A stretch of DNA of 64,000 nucleotides from CAVRJC01 sp963721435 (lineage in GTDB: Bacteria; Actinomycetota; Acidimicrobiia; IMCC26256; DASPTH01). The stretch's first letter is position 1, and each line of letters begins with the position of its first letter. The stretch spans positions 620,001 to 684,000 of the forward strand of contig CAVRJC010000006.1 of the NCBI GenBank assembly GCA_963721435.1. The letters are read 5' to 3'. Under the pieces are notes generated by a model that was not told where the DNA came from, did not search any database, and saw nothing but the letters and a program-made list of their open reading frames with translations. Both the position numbers and the translations under genes were made by a program. Shown here in pieces: positions 1 to 8,099 of the stretch.

Positions 1-1
1 C

Positions 2-142
2 GCGCCGCCCGTCGCGCCGCCCGTCGCGCCGCGGGTGCGGGAGAGCGAGCTGGTGCTGTGCCACGTCTGCGGCGACATCATGCAGCGGGCCGGCAGCTGT
101 CACGCTTGCCCCAGCTGCGGCGCCACCAGCGGCTGCTCATGA
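2..142 (+). CDS. nrdJ: B12-dependent ribonucleotide reductase, C-terminal fragment
   Basis: Only the last 46 codons are inside the window, in frame from base 2 to the TGA at 140-142. After an Ala/Pro/Val-rich linker come two paired cysteine motifs, CHVCG and CPSCG, ending in TSGCS. This redox-active zinc-ribbon-like tail is typical of class II, adenosylcobalamin-dependent ribonucleotide reductases, where C-terminal cysteines re-reduce the active site of the enzyme that makes deoxyribonucleotides. The catalytic part lies upstream of the window, so the identity rests on the tail alone. A different zinc-ribbon protein cannot be fully excluded. Confidence 0.7.
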   Translation, partial: APPVAPPVAPRVRESELVLCHVCGDIMQRAGSCHACPSCGATSGCS

Positions 143-162
143 TCCGCCGCTGACTCACGATC

Positions 163-378
163 GTGGCAGTCACGATCTACGGAGTCTGCGCGGTGACCTT
201 CATGATGGTCATGTACGCGCTGGAGAGTCGCGGGCGGGGCTACGTCCTGGGGTTCGCGTTCGGGTGCGTGCTGTCGAGCATCTACGGCTTCCTGTCGGGG
301 GCGTGGCCGTTCGGGGTGGTCGAGCTCATCTGGTCGGGCATCGCCCTGCGCCGTCACCGCTCGCCGGCGACGGGTTGA
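163..378 (+). CDS. small two-helix membrane protein, unknown function
   Basis: A 71-residue protein starting at a GTG 20 bases after the nrdJ stop, probably co-transcribed with it. Residues about 2-20 and 28-60 are hydrophobic and suggest two membrane helices separated by a short RGRG loop, with a basic tail (ALRRHRSP). The sequence resembles small conserved actinobacterial membrane proteins of unknown role. No catalytic motif is visible. Confidence 0.7.
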   Translation: MAVTIYGVCAVTFMMVMYALESRGRGYVLGFAFGCVLSSIYGFLSGAWPFGVVELIWSGIALRRHRSPATG

Positions 379-406
379 CTCTCCGCCGTTCGGGCACGGA
401 GCCGGG

Positions 407-1363
407 TCAGCTCCGGCCGAGGTCGGCTTCGATGCCGTCGAGGAGGCGACGGAGGTTGCGCGCGAATCTCGTGGGGTCGCGGAGATGGTCGACGATCTCG
501 ACCCAGCTCTGCGCGAGCCCTTGCTCCTCGGTCATCGCGGCGAGCTGCGGGTACTCGCCCGTCTCCACCAGGCTGCTCACGTAGGCGAGCATCTCGTCGT
601 CGGAGCCGTCGTCGGACTGCAGGTTGTTGTTGCGCTCCATCAGACAATGACCGAACACGTACTCGTCGACCGCGGCCACGATGTCGAACGTGTCGGTGAG
701 CGGGAGCGCGAGCGACGCAACTGCCTGGAGTGACTGGTCGAAGTGGCGCACGCTGTTCGGCCCGATCGGTGGGTCGTCGGTGATGTCGAGGATCCACGGG
801 TGCCGCAGCAGCGCGGCCCGCGTGCGCTCGGCAATGGCGGTGACGGCCTCACGCCAGTCGGCGGGGACCGGCTCGTCGGGCGGGAGCACGACCTCGGCCA
901 TCACCGCGTCGGTGACGAGCGTGAGCAGCTCGTCCTTCGTGCGCACGTAGTGGTAGAGCGTCATCGTCCCCGCCTCGAGCTCGGCGGCGAGCCTGCGCAT
1001 CGACACCGCCGCGAAGCCCTCGCGGTCGGCGATGCCCATCGCGGTGACCGCGATCTGCTCACGCGTGTAGCGCGGCCGGCGTGACGGCGGCTCGGACCGG
1101 GTCCAGACGTCGAGGGCGCTGAGGCGCTCCGCGACCCGATCGAGCACGTCGGCCCGGTGGGACGAGATGGTGGCGATGTGCTCGTGGCGCGCCGCCTTCT
1201 GTGCGATCTTCTCGGCTGCCCTGGTGACGACCTGCTCGTGCTTCGCCGCCTTCTTGGCGATCTTCTCGACCACCTTGTCGGCGACTTTGTCCTTGACCTT
1301 GCTCGCGGCGACCTCGGCGGGGTGCGGAGCGTCGGGAGTGCGTTGGGGCCGGCGATTTGCCAT
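407..1363 (-). CDS. TetR-family transcriptional regulator with coiled N-terminal extension
   Basis: A 318-residue regulator. The helix-turn-helix lies at about residues 100-147 (RRLAAELEAG...LYHYV is the recognition region) and is followed by a TetR C-terminal ligand/dimerisation domain. Unusually, about 95 residues precede the DNA-binding domain. They are Lys/Ala-rich, predicted helical and contain a repeated 11-mer (EKIAKKAAKHE at 33-43, EKIAQKAARHE at 51-61). The gene is divergent from the ABC exporter starting at 1395, with three GTAC-N3-GTAC palindromes between and within the two starts. It therefore probably represses itself and the exporter. ATG at 1363 is the only reasonable start that keeps the extension; an internal start near residue 95 would give a normal-length TetR protein. 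Confidence 0.9.
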   Translation of the reverse strand: MANRRPQRTPDAPHPAEVAASKVKDKVADKVVEKIAKKAAKHEQVVTRAAEKIAQKAARHEHIATISSHRADVLDRVAERLSALDVWTRSEPPSRRPRYTREQIAVTAMGIADREGFAAVSMRRLAAELEAGTMTLYHYVRTKDELLTLVTDAVMAEVVLPPDEPVPADWREAVTAIAERTRAALLRHPWILDITDDPPIGPNSVRHFDQSLQAVASLALPLTDTFDIVAAVDEYVFGHCLMERNNNLQSDDGSDDEMLAYVSSLVETGEYPQLAAMTEEQGLAQSWVEIVDHLRDPTRFARNLRRLLDGIEADLGRS

Positions 1364-1365
1364 CC

Positions 1366-1376
1366 GTACAGTGTAC
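1366..1376. promoter_or_regulatory. TetR operator site 1 (GTAC-N3-GTAC)
   Basis: GTACAGTGTAC, a near-perfect 11-bp palindrome 3 bases upstream of the TetR start codon. It is the first of three sites with the same GTAC-N3-GTAC pattern in 55 bp (also 1390 and 1410). Confidence 0.65.
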
Positions 1377-1389
1377 CGCTAATCTGGTC

Positions 1390-1400
1390 GTACCATGTAC
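1390..1400. promoter_or_regulatory. TetR operator site 2, overlapping the exporter start codon
   Basis: GTACCATGTAC. The central CAT is read on the plus strand as part of the ATG at 1395, so this palindrome lies on top of the annotated start of the ABC ATPase. It begins 24 bp from site 1. Confidence 0.6.
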
Positions 1401-2408
1401 GAAGACGGAGTACACAGTACCAACAACCGGACGACGCCGAGCGGGGGCGTGACTGCCACCGGTCTCGGCAAGCGCTTCGGCGACCTGTGGGCCCTGCGCG
1501 AGCTCGATCTCGACGTCGCCACAGGCAGCGTCCTCGGGCTGCTGGGCCACAACGGCGCGGGCAAGACCACGGCGATCCGCATCCTCACCACGCTCTCGGG
1601 CCCGACCGAAGGCGCGGCGTCGGTTGCGGGAATCGACGTCGTGGCCGATCCCGACGGCGTGCGCCGCCGCATCGGCGTCGCGTCGCAGCAGGCCACGGTC
1701 GACGGCCTCATGGGCGCGCGCAAGAACCTCGTGATGGTCGGGCGCCTCCACGATCTCAGCAGGCGCGACGCCACGCGGCGTGCGGACGAGCTGCTCGAGC
1801 GCTTCGGCCTCGCCGCGGCGGCGGACCAGCTGGTGAAGACGTTCTCGGGCGGCATGCGTCGCCGGCTCGACCTCGCGGCAAGCATCGTCGCGGTGCCCGA
1901 GGTCCTGTTCCTCGACGAGCCCACCACGGGGCTCGACCCGCGCAGTCGCAACGAGCTCTGGGAGATGCTGCGCGACCTCACCCGCGCCGGCACCACCGTG
2001 ATCCTCACCACGCAGTACCTCGAAGAAGCCGATCAGCTCGCCGACGAGGTGGTCGTGCTCGACCACGGCCGCACCGTCGCGCACGGCACACCCGACGAGC
2101 TCAAGACGCGCATCGGCAGCGACCGTGTCGAGGTCACCCTCGCGTCGGCGGGTGAGCTCGACGGCCTCACGCGCGCGACCGCACCCTTCGCGTCGAACGA
2201 ACCCGTCTTCGACGCCGACCTGCTCGTCGCCACCGTTCCCGTGGTGGAGGGCACGCGACTCATGGACGTGATGCGCGCCCTCGATGCCGCAGGAGTCGAC
2301 GCCGTCGACCTCAACCGCCGCGAAGCGTCACTCGACGACGTCTTCCTCACACTCACCGGGCACAAGGGCGACGACGCCGATCTGGAGCACGAAGCGGTGC
2401 ACGCATGA
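1395..2408 (+). CDS. DrrA-type ABC transporter ATP-binding protein
   Basis: The ATPase subunit of a daunorubicin-resistance-type exporter. The nucleotide-binding domain has Walker A GHNGAGKTT (about residue 50), signature FSGGMRRRLDLA, Walker B VLFLDEPTTGLD and the switch region TTQYLEEADQLAD. The C-terminal ~100 residues match the DrrA accessory domain. It should energise the permease encoded next, which overlaps it by 4 bp. ATG 1395 lacks a Shine-Dalgarno sequence and sits inside an operator. GTG 1449, 18 codons further on, follows a G-rich stretch and gives a typical family N terminus, so it may be the true start. Control by the divergent TetR protein is inferred. Confidence 0.92.
   Translation: MYEDGVHSTNNRTTPSGGVTATGLGKRFGDLWALRELDLDVATGSVLGLLGHNGAGKTTAIRILTTLSGPTEGAASVAGIDVVADPDGVRRRIGVASQQATVDGLMGARKNLVMVGRLHDLSRRDATRRADELLERFGLAAAADQLVKTFSGGMRRRLDLAASIVAVPEVLFLDEPTTGLDPRSRNELWEMLRDLTRAGTTVILTTQYLEEADQLADEVVVLDHGRTVAHGTPDELKTRIGSDRVEVTLASAGELDGLTRATAPFASNEPVFDADLLVATVPVVEGTRLMDVMRALDAAGVDAVDLNRREASLDDVFLTLTGHKGDDADLEHEAVHA
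1410..1420. promoter_or_regulatory. TetR operator site 3
   Basis: GTACACAGTAC, the third copy, 20 bp after site 2. It lies inside the first codons if the ATPase starts at 1395, but would be in the leader if it starts at GTG 1449. Confidence 0.6.
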
Positions 2409-3280
2409 CCACGACAGCCGCAGCTCCGACCGCCGTCGACCACCGCGTCCCGGCTTCCGCGCCGCACCACAACGCGAGCCGCAGCGGCCTCGCGTCGTGG
2501 TGGAGTGACAGCTTGGTGTTCGCGGGTCGCAACATCGAGCACATCCGGCAGATCCCGGAGAAGCTGCTCGACGTCACGTTGCAGCCGCTGATGTTCGTGC
2601 TGCTGTTCGCGTTCGTGTTCGGCGGCGCGATCGCGGTCACCGGCGGCTCCTACCGCGAGTACGTGATCGGCGGTGTGCTGATCCAGTCGCTGGCCTTCGG
2701 CCTCGTCGGTCCCGCGACTGCGATCGCGACCGATCTCTCGGAAGGCGTGGTCGACCGGTTCCGCTCGTTGCCGGCGGCGCGCAGCGCGTACTTGTCGGGG
2801 CACTACATGGCCGAGCTGCTCGGGATGGCGATGTCCGTCGTCATCCTGCTCGGCGCCGGCCTCGTCGTCGGGTGGGGCGTGCACAGCGACATGGTCGCGT
2901 TCGGTGGTGCGCTCGCGCTGTTGTTCCTCTTCTGCTCGGCCATGATCTGGATCGGCACATGGATCGGCCTGACCGTGCGCACTCCCGACGCGGTCATGGG
3001 TGTCGCGTTCGTGGTCGTGTTCCCGTTGACCTTCGTGAGCAGCGCGTTCGTCCCGATCAACACGCTGCCGACCGCGCTGCAGTACTTCGCGGCGTGGAAC
3101 CCGGTGAGCGTCGTCATCAACGCGATCCGGGAGCTGTTCGGCAACCCGACCGTGCCGACGACGGTGCACAGCTGGCCGCTCGACCACGCGGTGACCGCGG
3201 CCTTCGCCTACTGCCTGGTGCTCCTCGCGATCGCAGTGCCGGCTTCGCTCCGCCGCTATCGCGCCCGCACGAGCGACTGA
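2405..3280 (+). CDS. DrrB-type ABC transporter permease
   Basis: A 291-residue ABC-2 family membrane subunit translated from an ATGA overlap with the ATPase gene. About 50 N-terminal cytosolic residues precede roughly six membrane segments between residues 60 and 285. The segment around the central loop (NIEHIRQIPEKLLDVTLQP) is the typical DrrB coupling region. With the ATPase it should form a 2+2 drug or lipid exporter; the substrate cannot be read from sequence. TetR-DrrAB arrangements are usually drug-inducible efflux systems. Confidence 0.9.
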   Translation: MTTTAAAPTAVDHRVPASAPHHNASRSGLASWWSDSLVFAGRNIEHIRQIPEKLLDVTLQPLMFVLLFAFVFGGAIAVTGGSYREYVIGGVLIQSLAFGLVGPATAIATDLSEGVVDRFRSLPAARSAYLSGHYMAELLGMAMSVVILLGAGLVVGWGVHSDMVAFGGALALLFLFCSAMIWIGTWIGLTVRTPDAVMGVAFVVVFPLTFVSSAFVPINTLPTALQYFAAWNPVSVVINAIRELFGNPTVPTTVHSWPLDHAVTAAFAYCLVLLAIAVPASLRRYRARTSD

Positions 3281-3301
3281 GTCGCCCGCGCGGCGCCGGG
3301 G

Positions 3302-4357
3302 TCACGAGCGCCGGGGTGCGAGGCGGCGCCGGTGGCGGCGTCCGAACAGGTACGACGCGATCGCGCCCGCGGGAAGCGGGAGCCAGTACGAGAACAGGCG
3401 GTACAGCAGCGTGCTCAGCACGGCTTGTGCCGGCGTCAGGCCGGCGAGGGTGAGCATGCCGGTGAGGCCGGCCTCGACGAAGCCGAGGCCGCCCGGCGTG
3501 AGCGGGATCATGGCCAGGGTGCTCGCGACCACGAACGCGAGGAGCACGAGCGCGGGGTCGGCGCTCGCCCCGATCGCGTAGACGCTCACCAGCAGCGCGC
3601 CGTAGTCGAACAGCTGGTTGCCGAACGCGGCGGGCACCGCCTTGTGCCACGACGCCGCCAGTGACTTGCGCACGTAGTTGCGGGAGTCGACCAGCTTCAC
3701 CGCGAACGGCGGGCTCGGTACGTCGTGCTTGACCCGCTCCACGGCCCAGTCGATCAGCCGCCCGATGCCACGGACGACGCCGTCGGAGATCAGGAGCACC
3801 GACGAGCCCGAGAGCAGGATCACCGCGAGGATCGCGGCGACGATCGCACCGCTCAACAGCCGTGAGTCGATGGCGAGGCCGAAGAGCATCGCGGGGAGCG
3901 CGAGCAGCGGCAACGTGAAGAGGGTCAGCGTCGAGAGGAGCCCGACCGCGGTCAACGCCGTCGTCGTCCGCGTGCCCTTGAAGCCCGCGCGTGTCAGCAT
4001 CTCGTACTGCGCGGCGCCACCGGTCGCCGCGCCACCGGGCAGCGCCCGGCTGAGCGCGTTGCCCGTGAGCTGCGCGCAGGCGATGTCGAACCACGCGGTG
4101 GTCTCGAGCGCGACGCACATGAGCACCCAGATCGACATGAACGCGAGTGACTCCAGCACGAAGATCGGCACGAACCAGAGCGGGAAGACGTCGGCGAGCT
4201 TCGGCAGGTCGCCGAAGAGCTCGATGAGCGAGGGGGCGACGATGTACAGGGAGATGCCGGTGACGAGCAGCATCAGGACGCGGCCGATGATCTTGCGCCG
4301 CTCGTCCCGCGCGTGGTGATCGCGCGCGTTCGTGCGCGTCGTGTGGTCGCGGGCCAT
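3302..4357 (-). CDS. flippase-like / lysylphosphatidylglycerol synthase TM-region protein
   Basis: A 351-residue polytopic membrane protein with about eight hydrophobic segments. It has the conserved TPGGLGFVEAGLTGML motif (about residues 275-290) of the UPF0104/LPG-synthase transmembrane family. It has no soluble lysyl-transfer domain, so a lipid flippase-like role is likelier than aminoacylation. It converges with drrB (21-bp gap). The first 25 residues are charged and His/Arg-rich. The family is well supported; the substrate is unknown. Confidence 0.85.
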   Translation of the reverse strand: MARDHTTRTNARDHHARDERRKIIGRVLMLLVTGISLYIVAPSLIELFGDLPKLADVFPLWFVPIFVLESLAFMSIWVLMCVALETTAWFDIACAQLTGNALSRALPGGAATGGAAQYEMLTRAGFKGTRTTTALTAVGLLSTLTLFTLPLLALPAMLFGLAIDSRLLSGAIVAAILAVILLSGSSVLLISDGVVRGIGRLIDWAVERVKHDVPSPPFAVKLVDSRNYVRKSLAASWHKAVPAAFGNQLFDYGALLVSVYAIGASADPALVLLAFVVASTLAMIPLTPGGLGFVEAGLTGMLTLAGLTPAQAVLSTLLYRLFSYWLPLPAGAIASYLFGRRHRRRLAPRRS

Positions 4358-4432
4358 GGCTCAGCTTCGCGCACGGATCGCGTTCGGTCGCCGCTCTTGG
4401 CCACCCGATCGCACCCTGACGACCTCGCCGCG

Positions 4433-4656
4433 ATGCTCGTCGTCGCGCCGCGCGTGCCGTCCGATTTCGACCTCTTTTCGTCGAACGCCCTGTTCGGCGA
4501 GCCGGGATCCACCCGCAGGGCTCGCCCATGGTGGCCGCGGCGGGGGCCGCGCCGACGCAAGCCGGAGCGATCGCGGCCCTGAGCGACCTGGGGATCGCCG
4601 ACGTGGCCCCCGCGCTCGGGATGCTCGAACGTGACATGATGCGCCCCAGTGGCTGA
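4433..4656 (+). pseudogene. possible small broken ORF before the ClC gene
   Basis: The 291-bp gap between two divergent genes holds coding-like sequence but no intact gene. From ATG 4433 a short frame reads sensibly for about 24 codons (MLVVAPRVPSDFDLF then SSNALFGEP). A second frame, open from 4420 and containing ATG 4528, gives a helical-looking segment (AIAALSDLGIADVAPALGML) and ends at 4656, overlapping the next start by 8 bp. GC at third positions is high in both. A one-base deletion or a 4-base GCGC loss near 4505 would join them into a ~73-residue protein. I recognise no family, and it may be chance. Confidence 0.3.
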
Positions 4657-6031
4657 CGACGAGGAGGGGGCACCGGCCGCCGGGCCGGATCCGGCCGCGA
4701 TCCTCCGGAGTCGCAACTTCGTCGTGATCCTCGTGTTCGCCGCGGTCATCGGCATCATCGTCTCGTTCGCGGGCTGGGCCTTCCTCGAGCTCGTGCACCA
4801 GATCCAAATCGGCGTGTTCACGGATCTCCCGAACGACCTCGGCTACTCGACGGTGCCCGACTGGTGGTATCTCGTGGTGCTCGGCCTGGCCGGCCTCCCA
4901 GTGGCGTTCGCGATCGTGCGCCTTCCCGGCAAGGGTGGGCACGTCCCCGCGTTCGGGCTCCAGATGGGGGGCAACGAGCCGAACATGGTGCCGGGCATCG
5001 CGCTCGCCGCGTTCGCGACCCTCGGCTTGGGCCTCGTGCTCGGGCCGGAAGCGCCGCTCATCGCGATCGGCGCGGGGCTGGCGACGTTCTCGGTGAAGCT
5101 GGCACGACGCGATGCGCCGCCGCAACTGCTCCTCATCATGGCCGCCGCGGGAAGCTTCGCGGCGATCTCCGTGATCTTCGGCTCGCCCATCGTCGCCGCG
5201 GTCCTCGTGATCGAAGCGAGCGGCCTCGGCGGGGCCACCCTGCCCTTGATCCTGATTCCCGGGCTCGTCGCCGGCGGGGTCGGATCGCTCGTGTTCATCG
5301 GCATGGCGAACTGGACCGGTCTCGACACCAGCGCGTACTCCCTCGTCCCGTTGCACCTGCCGCACTTCAGCCAGGTGACGTGGGAGGAGATCGGCTGGAC
5401 CATCGCGCTCGGGCTCGCGGGCGCGCTCATCACGCAGATCGTGCGCCGGATCGGGCTCACGGGCGCGCAGTTCTTCCCGAAGAAGCCGTTCGTGCTCATC
5501 CCGCTCGCGGGCCTCGTCGTCGCCGGCCTCGCGATCCTCTTCGCGGAGACGACGACGCACGGCGCCAACGAGGTGCTCTTCTCCGGCCAGGGCGCGCTCC
5601 CCGGGCTCGTCAACGACGCGGCGACGTGGTCGCTCGGCGCGCTCGCCATGGTGATGCTGTGCAAGGGCCTCGCGTGGGCGGTCTCGCTGGGCAGCTTCCG
5701 GGGCGGACCGACGTTCCCGGCGATCTACCTGGGGGCCGCGGGCGGGATCGCGGCGTCGCACCTGCCCGGGATGCCGATGACCCCTGCGATCGCGGTCGGC
5801 ATGGGCGTGATGGTCGTCGCGTTCCTCAAGCTGCCGCTGTCGGCGATCGTCATCGCCACCGCGCTCACCGCGAGCGCGGGGTTGGCGGTGGGGCCGCTCA
5901 TCATCATCGGCGTCGTCGTCGCCTACCTCGCCACGCTCGGCCTCGAGGGCCGGCTCGGCACCGGATCGCCGCCGGCGCAGACCGCGCCGAGCGCGCCCCC
6001 GTTCGACGCCGCATCCGACGCCGCGGGCTGA
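4649..6031 (+). CDS. ClC-family chloride channel/transporter
   Basis: A 460-residue membrane protein with the ClC fold, about ten or more hydrophobic helices between residues 20 and 440. The selectivity motifs are present in modified form. The GSGIP region reads GKGGHVP. The second motif is GPEAP instead of G(K/R)EGP but keeps the gating glutamate. The third reads GSFRGGPTFPAIYLG. Such proteins conduct chloride or exchange Cl-/H+ across the cytoplasmic membrane. No CBS domains follow; the tail is short and Ala/Pro-rich. The start is a GTG without a clear Shine-Dalgarno sequence. Confidence 0.9.
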   Translation: MADDEEGAPAAGPDPAAILRSRNFVVILVFAAVIGIIVSFAGWAFLELVHQIQIGVFTDLPNDLGYSTVPDWWYLVVLGLAGLPVAFAIVRLPGKGGHVPAFGLQMGGNEPNMVPGIALAAFATLGLGLVLGPEAPLIAIGAGLATFSVKLARRDAPPQLLLIMAAAGSFAAISVIFGSPIVAAVLVIEASGLGGATLPLILIPGLVAGGVGSLVFIGMANWTGLDTSAYSLVPLHLPHFSQVTWEEIGWTIALGLAGALITQIVRRIGLTGAQFFPKKPFVLIPLAGLVVAGLAILFAETTTHGANEVLFSGQGALPGLVNDAATWSLGALAMVMLCKGLAWAVSLGSFRGGPTFPAIYLGAAGGIAASHLPGMPMTPAIAVGMGVMVVAFLKLPLSAIVIATALTASAGLAVGPLIIIGVVVAYLATLGLEGRLGTGSPPAQTAPSAPPFDAASDAAG

Positions 6032-6049
6032 TCGCACCGCGGGCGGCGG

Positions 6050-7093
6050 TCAGAATCGCGGCCGGCGCGGCTTGTTGGTGCGCGGTGGCGGCTCGGGTGT
6101 GGGCTCGGGCTCCTCGGTGAGCGCGCGCACGAGCAGACGCGCGTTGCGCGCCGCGCCGTCGTTGCCGCGCGTCGTCACGATCGCGTGCACCGTGTGCTGC
6201 GCGGCCGCGAGCTTCTCGAGTCGCGCGACCCACGGCGTGAGATCGGTGAGCCGGTATTCCGATGCGAAGCGATCGTCACCGGTGTCGACGTCGCGCTGCC
6301 ACGCGTCGGCGTTGCGCCCGTGGAAGCGCACGATCGCGATCTTCGACGTCGCGACCGCGAGCGGAGGCAACGAGCTGTCGAACCCGGGTGGCACGTCGAC
6401 GCCGACGTACGAGATCTGCTGATCCTCGAGGAACTGCATCGTCTCCGGGCGGTGCTTCGAGTCCAGCCACTCCTTGTGCCGGAACTCGACGGCCAGTGGG
6501 ATGCCGCCGCTGCGTTCGCGGAGCCACGCCAGGTAGTCGAACGACGTGGCCGACGGCCGGAAGTACGACGGGAACGGGAGCACGACGGTGCCGAGCTTGC
6601 CGAACTCGTGCGTGGCGCGGATCGACGTGAGGAAGCGGTCGAGCGCGTCGTCGAGGGCCTTGGCCGGGAGGTCGTGGCCGTAGACGCGGCTCTGAGCGCG
6701 CACCGATGGTGACAGCGCGTCGCGGACCTCGGGCCAGATCGACTCCTGCGACACGCCATGGTGCGTGAGGAGCCGGTGCGCGCGGACGTCGACGACGAAG
6801 CCGTCGGGCGTGCGGTCGACCCATGGCCCGACGATCCGGTCGGTGAGCGCCTCGTTGCCGGCATCGGCCTCGAGCACGCGGAATTGGCTCGCGAACGTCG
6901 GCACGTCGAGCGGCGCGACCGTGATGCCGATCCGGATGAGGGGGCTGACCCGGCGGCGATTGGGCCGGGCGCCCCCACTCCCGCGGCCGGAGCCGCCACT
7001 GCCGCGGCCCGAGCGACCCGAACCGCCGCGTCCCTTGCCGCCACTGCGGCCCTTGCCCCCGGGGGAGGGTGACGACGATCGGGGCTCGTTCAT
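6050..7093 (-). CDS. DUF72 (YecE-like) protein
   Basis: A 347-residue DUF72 protein, a TIM-barrel-like family of unknown activity. Typical conserved stretches are visible: FGKLGTVVLPFPSYFRP, PLAVEFRHKEW and YVGVDVPPG. ATG 7093 was chosen because it gives the family N terminus after a Gly/Ser/Arg-rich, probably disordered leader (residues 3-50, repeated GRGSGG units). The disordered basic leader could bind nucleic acid (speculative). It is divergent from the yqgE/algH homologue, with 37 bp between starts. Confidence 0.85.
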   Translation of the reverse strand: MNEPRSSSPSPGGKGRSGGKGRGGSGRSGRGSGGSGRGSGGARPNRRRVSPLIRIGITVAPLDVPTFASQFRVLEADAGNEALTDRIVGPWVDRTPDGFVVDVRAHRLLTHHGVSQESIWPEVRDALSPSVRAQSRVYGHDLPAKALDDALDRFLTSIRATHEFGKLGTVVLPFPSYFRPSATSFDYLAWLRERSGGIPLAVEFRHKEWLDSKHRPETMQFLEDQQISYVGVDVPPGFDSSLPPLAVATSKIAIVRFHGRNADAWQRDVDTGDDRFASEYRLTDLTPWVARLEKLAAAQHTVHAIVTTRGNDGAARNARLLVRALTEEPEPTPEPPPRTNKPRRPRF

Positions 7094-7130
7094 GCGGCGA
7101 CACGCTAGTGAAGCGCGCCATGATGCGGCG

Positions 7131-7685
7131 ATGGAATCGACGGCGCGGCGCCTGCTCGTGGCCACACCCACGCTCACAGACCCGAATTTCTCGCGCACGG
7201 TCGTGTTCATGGTGGAGCACAACGTCGACGGCGCGCTCGGCGTCGTGCTGAACCGCCCGACCGAAGTAGCGCTCACCGATCCGCTCCCCGAGTGGAGCAC
7301 GGTCGCGACGGAGCCGGGCGTGGCGTTCCTCGGCGGGCCCGTCCAACCGCAGGACGCGGTCATCGGCTTGGCGCGTGTCACTGCGCCCGAGGAGTGCGAC
7401 GGCTGGCAGCCGCTCGTCGGGACGATCGGTACCGTCGACCTCGGGCGGTCACCCGAAGAGATCCCCATTGCGTTCGAATCGGTACGGGTGTTCGCGGGGT
7501 ACGCGGGATGGGGGCCACGGCAGCTCGACGTCGAGCTCGCGCGCAACGACTGGTTCGTCGTCGACGCGCACCCCGACGACATGTTCACGCGTGACCCGGC
7601 CGTGCTGTGGCGCGACGTGCTGCGTCGTCAGCGCGGCGACCTGGCGATGATGGCGAACTTCCCGCGCGACCCGTCGGTGAACTAG
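7131..7685 (+). CDS. YqgE/AlgH family protein
   Basis: A 184-residue protein matching the whole UPF0301 family. Near the N terminus are the hallmark LLVATPTLTDPNFSRTVVF and GALGVVLNRP, followed by FLGGPVQ and a central GYAGWGPRQLDVEL. The family has a compact alpha/beta fold and no agreed biochemical role; AlgH was first linked to alginate regulation in Pseudomonas. ATG 7131 fits the family start. An in-frame ATG at 7092 would overlap the start of the divergent DUF72 gene. Confidence 0.9.
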   Translation: MESTARRLLVATPTLTDPNFSRTVVFMVEHNVDGALGVVLNRPTEVALTDPLPEWSTVATEPGVAFLGGPVQPQDAVIGLARVTAPEECDGWQPLVGTIGTVDLGRSPEEIPIAFESVRVFAGYAGWGPRQLDVELARNDWFVVDAHPDDMFTRDPAVLWRDVLRRQRGDLAMMANFPRDPSVN

Positions 7686-8080
7686 CCGAGCATGATGCCG
7701 AGGAACATCGCGAGGAGCGCGCTCACGCCGGTGAGTGCCCCGAACACCGCGAGCCCGCGCCGCGACCGCGCGTTCGAGTGCACGAACGCGGTGATCCCCG
7801 AGATCGCGACCACCACGATCTTCACCATGAGCGTCGTCGTGTAGCTCGTACCCCACGTGGGCTTCACCGCGGCGATGTTCCAGATGCCGGTCACGATGAG
7901 CACGCCGAACGCGGGCCATGCGATCAGGTTGAAGCGCCGCGCCACCGTTCGCGGCGCGTCGGCGCCGAGGCCCCGGAGCCCCGGCACGAGGCCCGCGAGC
8001 GTGATCTGGCCCCCGACCCACACCGACGCGGCGAGCACGTGGAGGAAGAGGCGGATGGTTGCCCAGGTGACCGGCAGCAT
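7682..8080 (-). CDS. CopD-like four-helix membrane protein
   Basis: A 132-residue protein with four hydrophobic helices (about residues 8-28, 50-70, 80-100, 108-130). His/Trp residues in the first helix (RLFLHVLAASVWVGGQ) match the copper-resistance CopD domain and related heme/copper-associated membrane proteins. It is much shorter than full CopD, but single-domain versions are common in actinobacteria. Its stop overlaps the convergent yqgE/algH stop by 4 bp. Metal binding is inferred from the family only. Confidence 0.75.
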   Translation of the reverse strand: MLPVTWATIRLFLHVLAASVWVGGQITLAGLVPGLRGLGADAPRTVARRFNLIAWPAFGVLIVTGIWNIAAVKPTWGTSYTTTLMVKIVVVAISGITAFVHSNARSRRGLAVFGALTGVSALLAMFLGIMLG

Positions 8081-8099
8081 CGTCGTCAGGTGAAGCCGG

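Noticed and set aside
4361..6037. 558-residue Arg/Asp-rich minus-strand frame
   Set aside because: It is antisense to the ClC gene; composition is that of a GC-rich shadow and no family resemblance.
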